Positions 1 to 10,732 of a stretch of DNA of 64,000 nucleotides are shown here, piece after piece. The notes beneath the pieces were generated by a model, which worked only from the letters and a program-made list of their open reading frames with translations, searched no databases and was not told where the DNA came from. The position numbers were made by a program, and so were the translations under genes. The DNA is from Knoxdaviesia capensis (Eukaryota; Ascomycota; Sordariomycetes; Microascales; Gondwanamycetaceae), in the NCBI GenBank assembly GCA_001510575.1, contig LNGK01000008.1, positions 1,066,340-1,130,339 of the forward strand. The letters run 5' to 3'. How positions within the stretch are numbered: position 1 is the first letter of the stretch; each line of letters opens with the position of its first letter.

Positions 1-1
1 C

Positions 2-1585
2 TTTTGCATCGACAATAGCAAGCCGGGACATGCCTATGACCCGAGCCGACTTCACGGTCTGCAGGAGAAACAGATGGCACAGGACGCCAAGAAGGCCCAA
101 GCCATGGGCGCCAGAAGCACCAACAGCACAGCGAGCCAAGATACTCCAAAGTCTGCACTGAACAAGAGCGTGCCTTCGACGCCTCAGACCAGCGCTACCC
201 CCATCGAGCGTGCTCTGTCACGCTATGGCAGCCCGGCCTGCAATCCTGATATGACTCAGAAGATCGTCCGATCTGTGGGCGCCTTGTTCGAGGCGCTGAA
301 GGACGCGCACGTGCTCATCGAAACCGAACCGGAACTAGCAAAATTGGCGCATCGGCTGCGATGCTGTGAGCTGTTTGCTGACATCAAAGGAGACATGTAT
401 GGGAACCTGCCTGCGTTGTTCGCCAGGGCTCGCCAGCTCATGTTGACAACGGAGCGACCGTACGAAGAGCTTGGCGCTGACAATGCCATCGATATGGATG
501 AAGAAGAGGGTGAGAGTGAAGAAGAAGATTCGGTTGCTGGCGGGGCATGGATCAATTCCGATGAGCGGGATCTTCTTCGAGAGATGGCTGCCATGACTGG
601 CCACAATGTCAAACAGGCTTTGTGGCAGTCCTTCGCGGGCGTGATTCTCAATGTCATGCGAGAGAGAGCTTATGGCTTGATTCCGGAAAGATGCAAGCCG
701 GCCGACCTTCTTGACCCCTCCAAGGTACAAGAACGGTATCTTTGGGTCAGAACCCACCATTTTATCCAGCTTTCGGTGGGTACTGACCCGTTGGCTTGGG
801 AACACTGCGCTAGCCTGTTCCGCAACTTGAACCCGCACGCGCCGAGAGACCGAACCGCGGACACGGTGAAGAATCGAACTGAAAAGTGGAAGAAGAATGT
901 GATCAAAGGAATCAGCAATGATATCATTGACGGCCGATCGGGGGAAATCGGCGACATCCAGAGTGACGTTGAGGGTGGATATTCCGAGCACATTCTCATC
1001 ATCACTCGTCTTTGCCAGTCGCTGAATGCGAGAGAGCCGAGACGGAGACACTCCACTGCTCCTGGAGGCCAGTCGGTCGAAGACTCGTCTGTCATGACCG
1101 GCGAGACCACCAACACCGGCAACGATTCGATGATGGGGCCGAGCGATCCTGTCACACGCGCCGAAGCTCGCGCCGAGGGGGGATTTTCTGGACAACAAGC
1201 ATCAGCAGCTGAGATTGTGAGACAGGCGGATGGAATGGATGCATTCACCTTGGCCAGTGCGACTCCTCAAGGTCGCACCAATGCGATCGGCGTTCCGTAT
1301 CTGGTGCGGATGCCGTCGGTCGGAATCGCCCAGCAGGCTGCCTCCAACCGCGGAGTTGTGGGCTATCAGGGCGGCGGCCATCTCCGGACTGCCACTGTCG
1401 GAGCCGCCATGCCTGGCGGTCAGATTGCGCAGGCCAGACAGCACTTGGCCGGTCTTGTTCCCACAGGCAACCCCCCGCAAGGGCAGCTGCCTGCACCTTG
1501 GAACATTACCGAAAAACGCACGGCGAGCCAGATGACCGGGGGAGGTGAGACATCCAACCCTGCGGCCAAGAAACAGCACATGTGA
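2..1585 (+). CDS. Unrecognised protein, 5' end outside window
   Basis: I do not recognise this protein. An ATG at 74 would give 503 residues. However, the same frame is open without a stop from base 2, so the gene probably starts, or has an earlier exon, before the window. What can be seen: a Ser/Thr/Pro-rich start; a helical, conserved-looking centre (about residues 55-300 from the ATG) with a run of acidic residues near 140-150; then a Gly/Gln/Ala-rich, probably disordered tail. The end carries Lys/Arg-containing segments that could act as a nuclear signal, which is only a suggestion. No signal peptide, membrane helix or zinc-finger pattern is visible. The stop is TGA at 1583-1585. A nuclear or cytoplasmic regulatory protein is possible but unproven. 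Confidence 0.6.
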   Translation, partial: FCIDNSKPGHAYDPSRLHGLQEKQMAQDAKKAQAMGARSTNSTASQDTPKSALNKSVPSTPQTSATPIERALSRYGSPACNPDMTQKIVRSVGALFEALKDAHVLIETEPELAKLAHRLRCCELFADIKGDMYGNLPALFARARQLMLTTERPYEELGADNAIDMDEEEGESEEEDSVAGGAWINSDERDLLREMAAMTGHNVKQALWQSFAGVILNVMRERAYGLIPERCKPADLLDPSKVQERYLWVRTHHFIQLSVGTDPLAWEHCASLFRNLNPHAPRDRTADTVKNRTEKWKKNVIKGISNDIIDGRSGEIGDIQSDVEGGYSEHILIITRLCQSLNAREPRRRHSTAPGGQSVEDSSVMTGETTNTGNDSMMGPSDPVTRAEARAEGGFSGQQASAAEIVRQADGMDAFTLASATPQGRTNAIGVPYLVRMPSVGIAQQAASNRGVVGYQGGGHLRTATVGAAMPGGQIAQARQHLAGLVPTGNPPQGQLPAPWNITEKRTASQMTGGGETSNPAAKKQHM

Positions 1586-1761
1586 GAAACATGTGCCGGC
1601 TCCCCACACACCGAAAAGTGGTGATGTGGTGATGGTGCAGGAAGACAAAATTCTGGTTTGTTTTCTGCAGTGGGAAATCGAGAAAAGCTTCCCAGCTTCA
1701 GCAATTATTTTGTGAAGCCAGAGTTGTGCTCGATTTCTACCGACAATTCCCCGACTCCTGG

Positions 1762-2149
1762 GTTTTATTCTTTTCCTCTGAAGATATAAAACTCTCTTAT
1801 GGTTTTTTCTTTTCCTCCAAAGAGTGAAAACCTCAATATTCTTCTTTTCCTTCTGGACAAGAAGAATGACTTTCCCCCTTTTTGTCTTTTGGGCTCCAAA
1901 AGCTAGAAAGATCCCTCTGCCTTCTGCTCTTTTCTCCTGGGAATAGAGCTTTATTCACCGGGTTTACTCTTTGTTCTCATCCTAAAGAGAAAACCCGCAT
2001 TCTGCTTTCTTTACTCTCTTTTGATTTCGAAAGACACCAAAGATCCAGAATCCTTCCTTTTTTGGTTCTTTTCCTCGGAGAAGAACCTTTTTTTTCTCCT
2101 TTCAGATTCTGAAAGGAATGATAAGAACCCTCTTCATGAGCCTTCTTAT
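1762..2149. repeat. Array of short inverted repeats (hairpin cluster)
   Basis: At least eight short inverted repeats follow each other in 390 bases: 1762-1768/1786-1792, 1801-1806/1827-1832, 1838-1846/1859-1867 (9 bp perfect), 1886-1892/1896-1902 (7 bp, 3-base loop), 1960-1972/1984-1996 (12 of 13), 2064-2070/2081-2087, 2097-2106/2108-2117 (10 bp perfect, 1-base centre) and 2121-2127/2143-2149. Several loops share a core like TTTTCCTC. Weaker pairs (1926-1930/1945-1949 and 1999-2004/2046-2051) fill the gaps. The array lies 180 bases 3' of the preceding stop codon, so it may be in that gene's 3' UTR. Confidence 0.6.
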
Positions 2150-4280
2150 TCTCCACTCCACTCCAAAAATTCACAAAAGCAAAAAAAAACTCAGAAAACC
2201 CCTAATAAATAAAAAAAACTTTTTTCTTCGGAAATTTCCTGTGTCCCCTTCCCATCCTGTTCTCCGACTTTACTGTTCTATGATTCTTGTCTTCTCATGT
2301 TCTCACTGCTTTATAATGTTTCTTAGGGGTTTCTGTCTGTTCCTTCAATACCGGCTGTGAATGTCTGGGCGCGGGACTCTGGTTGAAACCGGATATTTGA
2401 GTGTCCACACCGGACTTGGGAGTTTGGGGGAACTGGACAACGAGCGCTGTGTTCCTGTCCGGAAGTTATAGAAGCCATCTGGAGAAGTTTGGAGCGCGGG
2501 CAAGCTTCAGGGGAATTTTGTATAGAGAAAAAGCCTGGCGTTTACGGATTATGATTAGACGAAATGAAATGACTTACATGCAGATGCTACACTTACACGC
2601 TGTCAGTGTGTAAGTGGAACAGGCGGGGTCCCTGAAGTGGATAGGGGCCTAGCCCTTTCGGACCTTTACTGTCTGCTTCAACTACCCGCGCGTTGCATGT
2701 CTCTACACAGGTAGACTATGCCGGGAGAATTATATACTTGAGCCAGCTTCTATGATAGCTAGGGACACATGTCTGAGATAGCGAACAATTTACAGTTTTT
2801 CTTTACCTTCTAAGAGCACCACTGCATGAAGCTATGTATCCATCCGACTTCATCCTTGACTGACATGCTATGCACCATGTGAACCACGCGAGGAGCACTA
2901 TCGTCCATGGTAGTCAAGGAGTCAAGGGTTCCCTGAATCCAGGAAAGAGATATAATGACACACCACTGGGTGACAGACGGCGGGCGGAAACCAAGACGGA
3001 AAGCGGGTGATTGAAGTGAGCTCGTTTCCGGAATAGGGGCACAGCTAGGCGCTTTCCAAGACCAGAGAGTCCTATCTTGATGCGAATATAATTGAAATAA
3101 AAAGCCCTGTATATTTTATGAATAGAACAGCCGGGCCAAGCCGCTCAGTTCCGATTCGATCACAGCTTGGACGGGCCAACGGGATGTCGCGTTGTTTCAT
3201 ATTGTCCTATTGCCCCTGTATCTTGAGATAAATCCATGCAGTTGCCAGATCGTTGTTGGTTCTGGATAGACATGTACAAAGTCTGATGAGTGCCGTTCCC
3301 GGGTGGGGTCTCGAAGGATCGGCGGTTAACACCGACGACAATTTAGGGGTGTAGCCAATGATGTGGCCGTTGAAGAAAACACCCTCTCTCGCGGGGAAGA
3401 CAGCCGTGCGGCAACGGGATGGCCCGTCACGGTATTGGTGGCCCGATATTTGGGCCATCTGCCACTGTCGAAACAATAAGCTTGCTTTAAGCGCCGACTG
3501 CAGGGGCAGTTGAGAGTTGTCTTTCCGTCTTTCCGTCTTTCTGTCTTGATATGCTTGATATGCTTGATATTATATATTTATTCTCTTTATTATAATTAGT
3601 CTTACAAAACATTTAAATTCATTTTTAAAAAAAAAAATTGGAAAAGAATAAACGCCATAGACCGCATCGTCGCATAATCCGGCCTAGATTCAGGGCTATC
3701 AGAAAATCCGGGCAATGGCGCTGATGTGACTACTTCACCAACGTGCATTGCAAAGGGCCTGCGTTAACTTTGCTGATTTTTTCTTTTCTTTTTGATTAGA
3801 CCTAAATGACAGGATGGCAGGCTTGAATGATTATCCAGGACACATCTGAAGTTGAGGCTACATCGACATTGTGCCGAGGTGGACTTACTGGAATCTTCCA
3901 GTCTATTTGGGCTGTAGTTGAAAGGACCATCTTTCTCTTCACAGCCCTCTACACCCTTTCTGGTGCGCCGGAACGGGATCAAACACTCGGGGCTGGTGCC
4001 GAGAATTGGAGACCCAGTATCTTGCATATGCAGCTACATGTAGCTGTCTAGACAAGCGGTTATATCTAGCCCACCACCAGTCCGTTCCGACTTAAAAACG
4101 GCCAAACAAAGGGGCGGCAGCTGAAGCCTTTTTAGAAGACTACATGGGCTTGGTGCATAGGAGTGGGATCGTAATTGGGAAAGAACAATCCGACACCTGC
4201 ATGGCTGGTACCTTCCCAATCTATTTGCATGCCCTAATCCGTGCCTTGCCTCGATCGCTCTTGCCATTTGGCTTGTTGGA

Positions 4281-4290
4281 GTATATATAT
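4281..4290 (+). promoter_or_regulatory. TATA element of the hydrolase-CorA gene
   Basis: GTATATATAT lies about 120 bases upstream of the ATG at 4410, on the right strand and at a usual distance for a fungal core promoter. Confidence 0.5.
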
Positions 4291-4409
4291 GGCCTCGGCC
4301 CCCCACCGTCTATCAAGAGGCACAAGATACAATGTTGACTTAGCTGCCATTTTTCTATTCCTACCAGGGAATCATCATCGATCTTTTCATCCTTCGTATC
4401 TTCCAAGTT

Positions 4410-7400
4410 ATGTCTAATCTTCCTGACTCAGCCGTGGCCTCCCCCGAAGCCTCACAGCACGTGATAGTTGATTCGGGGCCAGCCGAATCCTGCTTTAAAG
4501 AAATCAGCGGTGACGTTGGCGGATCTGGATACGATGAGACCGATATCGAGTATGTGCACTGACGGCTTTTATCCCCTCCCGCCGTGTTGACTCCCTGATT
4601 TCTAAGTTACTGACTGGACCTCTCTGTCTCTCCTTGGCAATAGTATTATCGCTGTTGCCTGTCCGGGAGCCGATGTTCGGAAGGTCTGGAGGCTGGATCC
4701 GCTCCCGGCCGAACTTTTGAATCATATAACGGGTATTGTCTCCGGAGCCGAGACTGGTACAGGTTCAAGCAACCCGATCGTCTTTAATCAGGCAGTCAGG
4801 AACGCGGCCCGATCAGCCCCAGTGACAAAGACGAGTGATACTTCGACTGCAACCAACTCACCTAGCAAAGCAGCTTCATCCTCCCCGCCACGACCAGAGA
4901 CCACTAGTTCCTGGATAACCAAAGGGATTCGACAATGCCAGAACAGGGCCCGTGTACTGATATATTCCCACCCGGACGGGGAAGGGAGCCTTAGAAAACT
5001 CGCCAACAGATTACTCCGCGAGATCAAGACCATACAAACATTTGATCAGTCTAATGGCCCGGTATATCGTCCGACATTCTTCATCTGCCATAGCGTTGGG
5101 GGCTTGATAGTAAAACAGGCCCTGGTGACCTCCGGACAGTCCCAGTCAGAGACAGACAGGGCTCTTCTTGAGAACTGCCATGGCGTTGCATTCTTTGGTA
5201 AGTCTTGCGTGGATGATCAGCTTATAACCATGGAATCGACTGCTAATGTGTGATCTCTCTTGCTCGGTGCTATCGCTGCTGCAACAGGCACTCCGCATCG
5301 AGGATCCGGTTATTTGTCCACGGCCACTTTGGCAGCCAGAATGCAAAGCCTTCTTGACCTCTCATCAGCCTTATCTCCCAGCATCATGAAGGACCTGACC
5401 CCGGGAAACCAGTACTTACATTCCCTTGGGAATAGTTTCCGGAACATTTCCAGTGAGATCAAGATCTGGACATTTTACGAGACACTGGACTCTGAAGTCA
5501 CCCAATCTGGCTCGTCAACTTTCTCTGATACCGACAGCCAAATGTCTCGGCGAACCTACCGTCCCTATGGAACCCCGATAGCATCCGCCAATTCAGCCAT
5601 TCTCGGCTTACGGGATGAGCAAGTGTTTCCACTCAGAAGCGACCATGCCACATGTGCGTCATTTGGAGTGAATAATGCGGAGATACTGAAATTCTTCTTG
5701 ACGGATTTGACTGAACACATGTCCATTGCAATCCGAGGCTCAAAAGCTATAAAAGACGATGAGGCTGTTGCGCACGGTCTTGAGTCTGCGATAGAGGAGA
5801 ACGAGGCCATTGAGGTCCACGGCTTCTATGACCCTCCGGGTTTCAGCAGCGCAAACGGCAGCCCTGGCAGGGCTAACAACACCGAATCGCCTTTCCGCGT
5901 GTGGAGCAACCATGTGCCCTTCAAAACCTTTGCTAAGGATGGCCTGATCAAGTCATTGGAAAAACGAATTGGCAACGACGATGACCTGAGGACCATTAAC
6001 GAACAACTGATGCTAAGACGACATTCCAGTTTGATGGTTCCCAGCCCAGGGTAAGCCTTTCTGTCAATGCACATATGGTTTTCAGTACACATATGGTGAC
6101 ACGCCTGTATACTTGACATTCTGATGGGATTGTCACTGACGGAATCTGAATCATTAGGCCTAGCGGATCTGGGATATACACAACCACAATATCCAACCTC
6201 CATTTCGCTTGGATTCATATTCCTTACAACATCCCAATATGGGTGGAAGTATGTGGCGTTTGAGCTGAAGATTGGCACCCCCACAAGCACGGCATTATGA
6301 CCGCAGATTCTAACCTGCTCTTTACAGACCGTTTTCAAGAAGGTTGCGCGAGATTATTCGATAGACCTGTTGTCGCACGTGTTGAACAAAGAATACTGGC
6401 TTTCTAAACACAAAAAGGGCGTCTATTCCAAGCTGTCTTACACCATCGGCTTTGTGACGCCGTCTTCGGGCATTATCACTTGGAAATCTGCGAGTAAGTA
6501 CTTGTTGTCTGGGCTGTATAATACCGCCGGGTTCAGCCCCAAACTTCCGGCAAATGACCAGCGCTTCTTCACGCCGTGCTTGCTTCTGACATCGGAACTT
6601 AGGGAACCCCCAACTGGCACAAAATTCGGGAGACTCACAACAGCCGCGGGGCTCAGGCATCGCACATAGCCTAGAAAAGCAGATCGAATGTCGCGCGATA
6701 TATCTGTATCTCCCCTATCTCCACTTTGATACTTACAAAAAGCTCCTTGCCCGAAGGGACCTGATCCAGGCCAGATTGAAGTGTCGACGCGCAAGACCTG
6801 TACCAAGATCTGTACAAAACCTTGAATCTTTCGAGCTACAGACTGTCTGGACGTACATGGCTCATGATTTTCCAACCAACTGCCGTCGGACCCTCGATCA
6901 GTTTGGTTACCCGTCAATGAGGGATACACGTTCCCGAGATGACAGCCAAATGCTATATAAGATGACCAAAGACCAGAGAGAAAGTGGGGACAAATATGAT
7001 TATCTAGAAGGTGGTTCAGCATCCTCGCCACAGTTTGGACAGTCCTCAAGGTCTAACACTGGAAACTCCGCCAGTTCCAAGCGTGTCGAGTTAGTCGACA
7101 AGATTGGAGAGGCCATGCGTTTGGTGACTGATCCTTGGACCAGAAATGACAGTGCATCCGCCACCTCTGTTCGGCTTGGCAGCTCTGGTAAGACCTCTAG
7201 ATCAACGCATCAAAACAGGGCCGACGATAGCAGCGGGAATCTGGCCGATACTGTTTTCACCCCCAGGATCGGGGACAACGGCAACGTTCGTGACGGAAAT
7301 GTTCTCATGGTCGACCAGATGTGGATGTGGGTGGTCGAAAAAGGGGTCCAACATCCAGATGGTATGTCTTGATTTCCATCCCTTTGCCCAACCTTGCGGC

Positions 7401-9178
7401 ATCCGACCAGAGAGCCACGGGCCTTGCTAACATGGAAACGAACGCGTGACAGAGACAGACGGTCAAAAGAAGCCAGACGACCAAAAGAAAACCTCCAGTC
7501 AGGATACGCCAGACAGAGAAGAGGAACCCAGCAGTCAAAAAGAGAAACCTTTTCTGGTTACCTGCTTCACCAGAAGGGATGGGGATTTGGCGGAGGGCCC
7601 GATACATATGGCCGCTGATCTGAGAGACAAGATCTTCAATGAAGTCAACGCTGACTTGTCCCGGAGATGCGAGTCGGCTTATGATCTCGCCGCCCTTGCC
7701 GCGCTGCACTGCGTGACAGTGCTTTTAGACGGGAACCATTCAAGTCTCGACGTGTTTAGGATTTTTGAAGAGGCTGTCAACACTCTGGTATGTACTATTT
7801 CTATTATTGAACAGCTTGTGGCGATGACGGAGACTTGATGATTGCTGTATTGGTTTGCTAACGTGAAGGGAGGGGGAATATCTTAAACATATAGGGTGAA
7901 AGGCTTACTATAGCATTCAAAAACTTTCGCCAGCAAGGCCTTCAAGACAAAGCCCGGACCTTCTATGCTGATTCTCCTATTAAGGCGAAATCCATTCGGA
8001 GGCAACATATTGCTGATGGAATGGCAACCGAGAAGACCAACCGCGAAAGCACGGCCGCTTTGCTGGAACTACTTGATCTTGAGGATGAGTTGGGAATTCT
8101 TGGCCGACTGTTCGATGCCCAGAAAGAGGCATTGGGCAGTATGTTGTCCACATACAGTGCCAGTGGATTGCATGGGGGAATCCCGTTTCTGAATGAAGCG
8201 TTGGATCGGGTGAGACACTACATTCAGTGGACCCGGGACATAACAGCCCGGGTGCACACGACGCGCGACGACTACGACAAATTGCTGCAGATAGTGCAGC
8301 GCCAGGCGCAGGTGGACGAGGCCCGGCTGCAGCGGCTGCAGGCAGATCTGGCCAGTGCGCAATCACGGTCGGTGGTGGTCTTCACGTTCGTCACGGTGAT
8401 CTTCCTGCCGCTCAGTTTTTTCACGTCGCTGTTCGGCATGAACGCGAAGGAGTGGGCGAACGAGAACATGCCGAGCATGAAGTACATCTGGTCGATCGCG
8501 GGGCCGACGTCGGCAGGGGTGATCCTCCTGGCGCTGGTGATGGCGTGGAGCGAGACAGGAAACCAGATGATCCGGGGGATAGTGTGGCTGTTTACCTTGC
8601 GGGTGGAGTTACTCGAGGATATGTTGGCCGACTTGGTGAAGCTGGTGATAGGCATCTTCAGGACCCCTGCCGCTCCGGACAGGGCCGAGGCTCCCACCAG
8701 GCCCAGTATACATATCTCACCTAGCTCGGCTGCGGGAACGAGGCCTGGCACTGGCGGTCCGGGAAATACGCCTGGGGCTGGGGGTCCGGGAAACAGGCCT
8801 GGGGCTGGGGGTCCGGGAAACAGGCCTAGCACTGGAACGCCTAGCTCCGCGAGTGGAGGAAACAGGCTCGGAAAAATCGCCACCGGAACCAAGGCGAACA
8901 GTGGGAGTCCCGGAACCCGAGTTGGTGCCGGAACTCCGAAGAGCAACGCACCGGTGACGCCGGTCAGGCAGACCTTTCCAATAGCGTCTCATCACCGGGC
9001 AGGATCACATGGCCAGGAGTCCATGATTGAGCCGGCCCGCGGTGAGATGGAAGACGATAACCACGAGGATAGCCATCCGGACTCGATATGGAATGGCCGG
9101 AATGGAAGTTTGCTGGGAACGTACAACCTGCCAGATGCGAATCTTCATAAGGGGAGAGCGGGCAAACCACAGAACTAG
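4410..9178 (+). CDS. SERAC1/SesB-like alpha/beta hydrolase fused to CorA-like membrane domain
   Basis: Exons 4410-4549, 4644-5197, 5288-6050, 6158-6248, 6328-6493, 6603-7361, 7453-7787 and 7895-9178 join in phase to a 1363-residue protein. The N-terminus is an alpha/beta hydrolase of the DUF676/PGAP1/SERAC1 type: the nucleophile elbow FICHSVGG has Ser197, and AFFGTPHRGS (about 229-238) is a family hallmark and is restored only by splicing. The family's usual HG oxyanion turn is replaced by CPG. The centre and C-terminus match the fungal CorA-like family: HIPYNIPIWVE, YLYLPYLHFDTYKK, CRRTLDQFGYPS and VDQMWMWVVEKG, then a coiled region, TM1 (about 1096-1116), the GMN signature (1117-1119) and TM2 (about 1132-1154). 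The tail has Gly/Pro repeats. Known: SesB-type hydrolases act as N-terminal domains of fungal NLRs. Inferred: a membrane-tethered lipase/esterase effector or sensor. Magnesium transport itself is doubtful. Confidence 0.85.
8748..8840 (+). repeat. In-frame 30-nt minisatellite, Gly/Pro repeats
   Basis: About three copies of a 30-base unit encode the decapeptide pattern GAGGPGNRP-like (GTGGPGNTP, GAGGPGNRP, GAGGPGNRP) in the tail after TM2 of the CorA-like module. Copies are nearly identical in DNA, so the repeat is young and probably variable between strains. Confidence 0.7.
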
Positions 9179-9601
9179 GTGGACATACTACATGGGCAGG
9201 AGTGGGATATCAGACAGGCACGGCTTATACACGATGATCTTTGTTTTAGGAAAAACTAAAATAGGGCTTGGGGTATATTTGAGATATGTGTTTTTTACGA
9301 GTTATATAGATGAATAGATGTACACCTTCGGGATAGGTATAAAGCAGATCGAGCAGGGCGTGATCGTGTTTTGAAGAGGAGATACAAGGGGGAGGGCACG
9401 AGAAAAGAAGTCGGAAACAGAAAGGAAGAACGGAGAAGAGGGAGAGAAGGCGGAGTGGCATCGGAAACGGATTCATGTCTTCATGAAATCAGAGAGACAG
9501 AAAGAGCAGGCGCAGAGTGGCGACGCCGGAGTGCACGTATCCGGGGGACGTAAAAATCATCACGGAGAGGGAGACAGAGGGTGGAGGTGGGCGGAGCCGG
9601 G
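9179..9601. other. Tail-to-tail intergenic region
   Basis: This is shared 3' flank of two converging genes. It is AT-rich near 9240-9310 and purine-rich at 9370-9450. I see no gene in it. Confidence 0.5.
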
Positions 9602-10732
9602 TTACGAGAGAAGGGCCAGGACGACAGCAACGGCTAGACCGACGGGGAGGGTGGAGACAGCACGGCTAGTTCCGGCGGAGAAGTCCTGGGTGCCGAAGGC
9701 GGCCGAGCCGCTCTGGGGGAGCAGGGTGGCGGCAGCTTCGGCGCCGCTGACTTCGATGGCCGGGACATTGTCGAGGGTCTGTGTGTTGGGATCGGCGGCA
9801 ATGACAACGGGGGGCGCGGGGGCAGCGGCCACGGCGGGGGCAGCCGACGCGACCGGTCCGCCGATGATGGGCACGATGGCGGCGGTGGTCGGGGTGGCGA
9901 GGGCGACGGTGGAGGCGACGGTGGGGGGCTGGCTGTTGTTGAGTGTGACGGAGGCGGTCTCGCCGACGATGATGCCGGCACGGCCGTTGGGGCCCCGGTT
10001 GGCGCAGTTGGCGGCGGAGATCTGGTCCTCGGCCTGGGCCAGGGTGGTCAGGAAGCCGGAGAACAGCTGGTCCTGGCCCTGGACGCCGGTCAGCGGGATC
10101 TTGGCCTGCATGGCAGCGGCAACATCGCGGCCGCCGCGGATAACCGCGGACACCTGGCGGCGGGCGACGTCGCAGATCATCAGGCGCTCGAAGGCGTTGT
10201 TGCGGGCGGCCAGGGCGAGGGCAAGCAGGCGGCCGTCGGTCTGCATGATGCCGGCGATGCGCTGGACGGCGGCGAGGCCGGAGGCGGCGCCGAAGCCGCC
10301 CTGCTGCAGCTGCACGGCGGGGGCGGCCTGCACGGCCTGCACGGTCTGGGCCAGGGTGGCGGCGAGGGTGGTGGCGGCGTCCTGCATAGCGGAGACATCG
10401 GCGGTGGCGCGGGCGGCGGAGCCGAAGACGCCGACGCGGCGCACGGCATTGGCGAGGGCGCGGAACTGCGAGTCGATCTGGCTGACGGCGCGCGAGAAGG
10501 TGGCGAGGTCGCGGTGCACAACGGTCAGCGAGCCGTGACCCGAGCCGGAGCTGGCGCCGGAGAAGGAGACGCCGGGGTCGGCGTCGCGGTGCACGACGGT
10601 GAGGGAGCCGTGGCTGGCGCCCGAGCTGGCGCCGGAGAAGGCGACGCCGCGGGCGCACACGCCGGACTGGGCGGCGGCCGGGGTCGAGAGCAGGGCAAGG
10701 CCTGCGAGGGCGGAGACGGCGGAGAACTTCAT
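9602..10732 (-). CDS. HsbA-like GPI-anchored cell-wall protein
   Basis: A single-exon protein of 376 residues. I chose the ATG at 10732 because it opens directly into a signal peptide (MKFSAVSALAGLALLSTPAAA-Q); the frame is open 24 codons further up but without signal character. After the signal come two near-identical copies of a motif like FSGASSG..HGSLTVVHRD. A long helical domain of about 170 residues follows, with a layout resembling hydrophobic surface-binding protein A / cell-wall mannoprotein (PF12296): DLATFSRAVSQIDSQFRALANAV near its start and a helix ending AEDQISAANC. A Thr/Ala/Pro-rich stalk then leads to a hydrophobic C-terminus (LPVGLAVAVVLALLS) without a basic tail, as expected for a GPI-attachment signal. 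Secretion and wall anchoring are well supported; the HsbA assignment is moderate. Confidence 0.75.
   Translation of the reverse strand: MKFSAVSALAGLALLSTPAAAQSGVCARGVAFSGASSGASHGSLTVVHRDADPGVSFSGASSGSGHGSLTVVHRDLATFSRAVSQIDSQFRALANAVRRVGVFGSAARATADVSAMQDAATTLAATLAQTVQAVQAAPAVQLQQGGFGAASGLAAVQRIAGIMQTDGRLLALALAARNNAFERLMICDVARRQVSAVIRGGRDVAAAMQAKIPLTGVQGQDQLFSGFLTTLAQAEDQISAANCANRGPNGRAGIIVGETASVTLNNSQPPTVASTVALATPTTAAIVPIIGGPVASAAPAVAAAPAPPVVIAADPNTQTLDNVPAIEVSGAEAAATLLPQSGSAAFGTQDFSAGTSRAVSTLPVGLAVAVVLALLS

Larger units (their letters stand above)
1586..4409. other. Intergenic region, pyrimidine-rich with short hairpins
   Basis: No gene is supported here. Bases 1740-2300 are strongly T/C-rich on the + strand and hold a series of short inverted repeats (listed separately). 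Bases 3521-3570 hold two tiny tandem repeats: three copies of an 8-mer like CTTTCCGT, then three of CTTGATATG. Bases 3571-3650 are AT-rich with an A-run. The last 130 bases carry the TATA element of the next gene. Confidence 0.6.

Noticed and set aside
9666..10658. 330-codon Arg-rich frame inside the HsbA-like gene
   Set aside because: Codon-composition shadow of the true frame; the true frame has a signal peptide and GPI signal.
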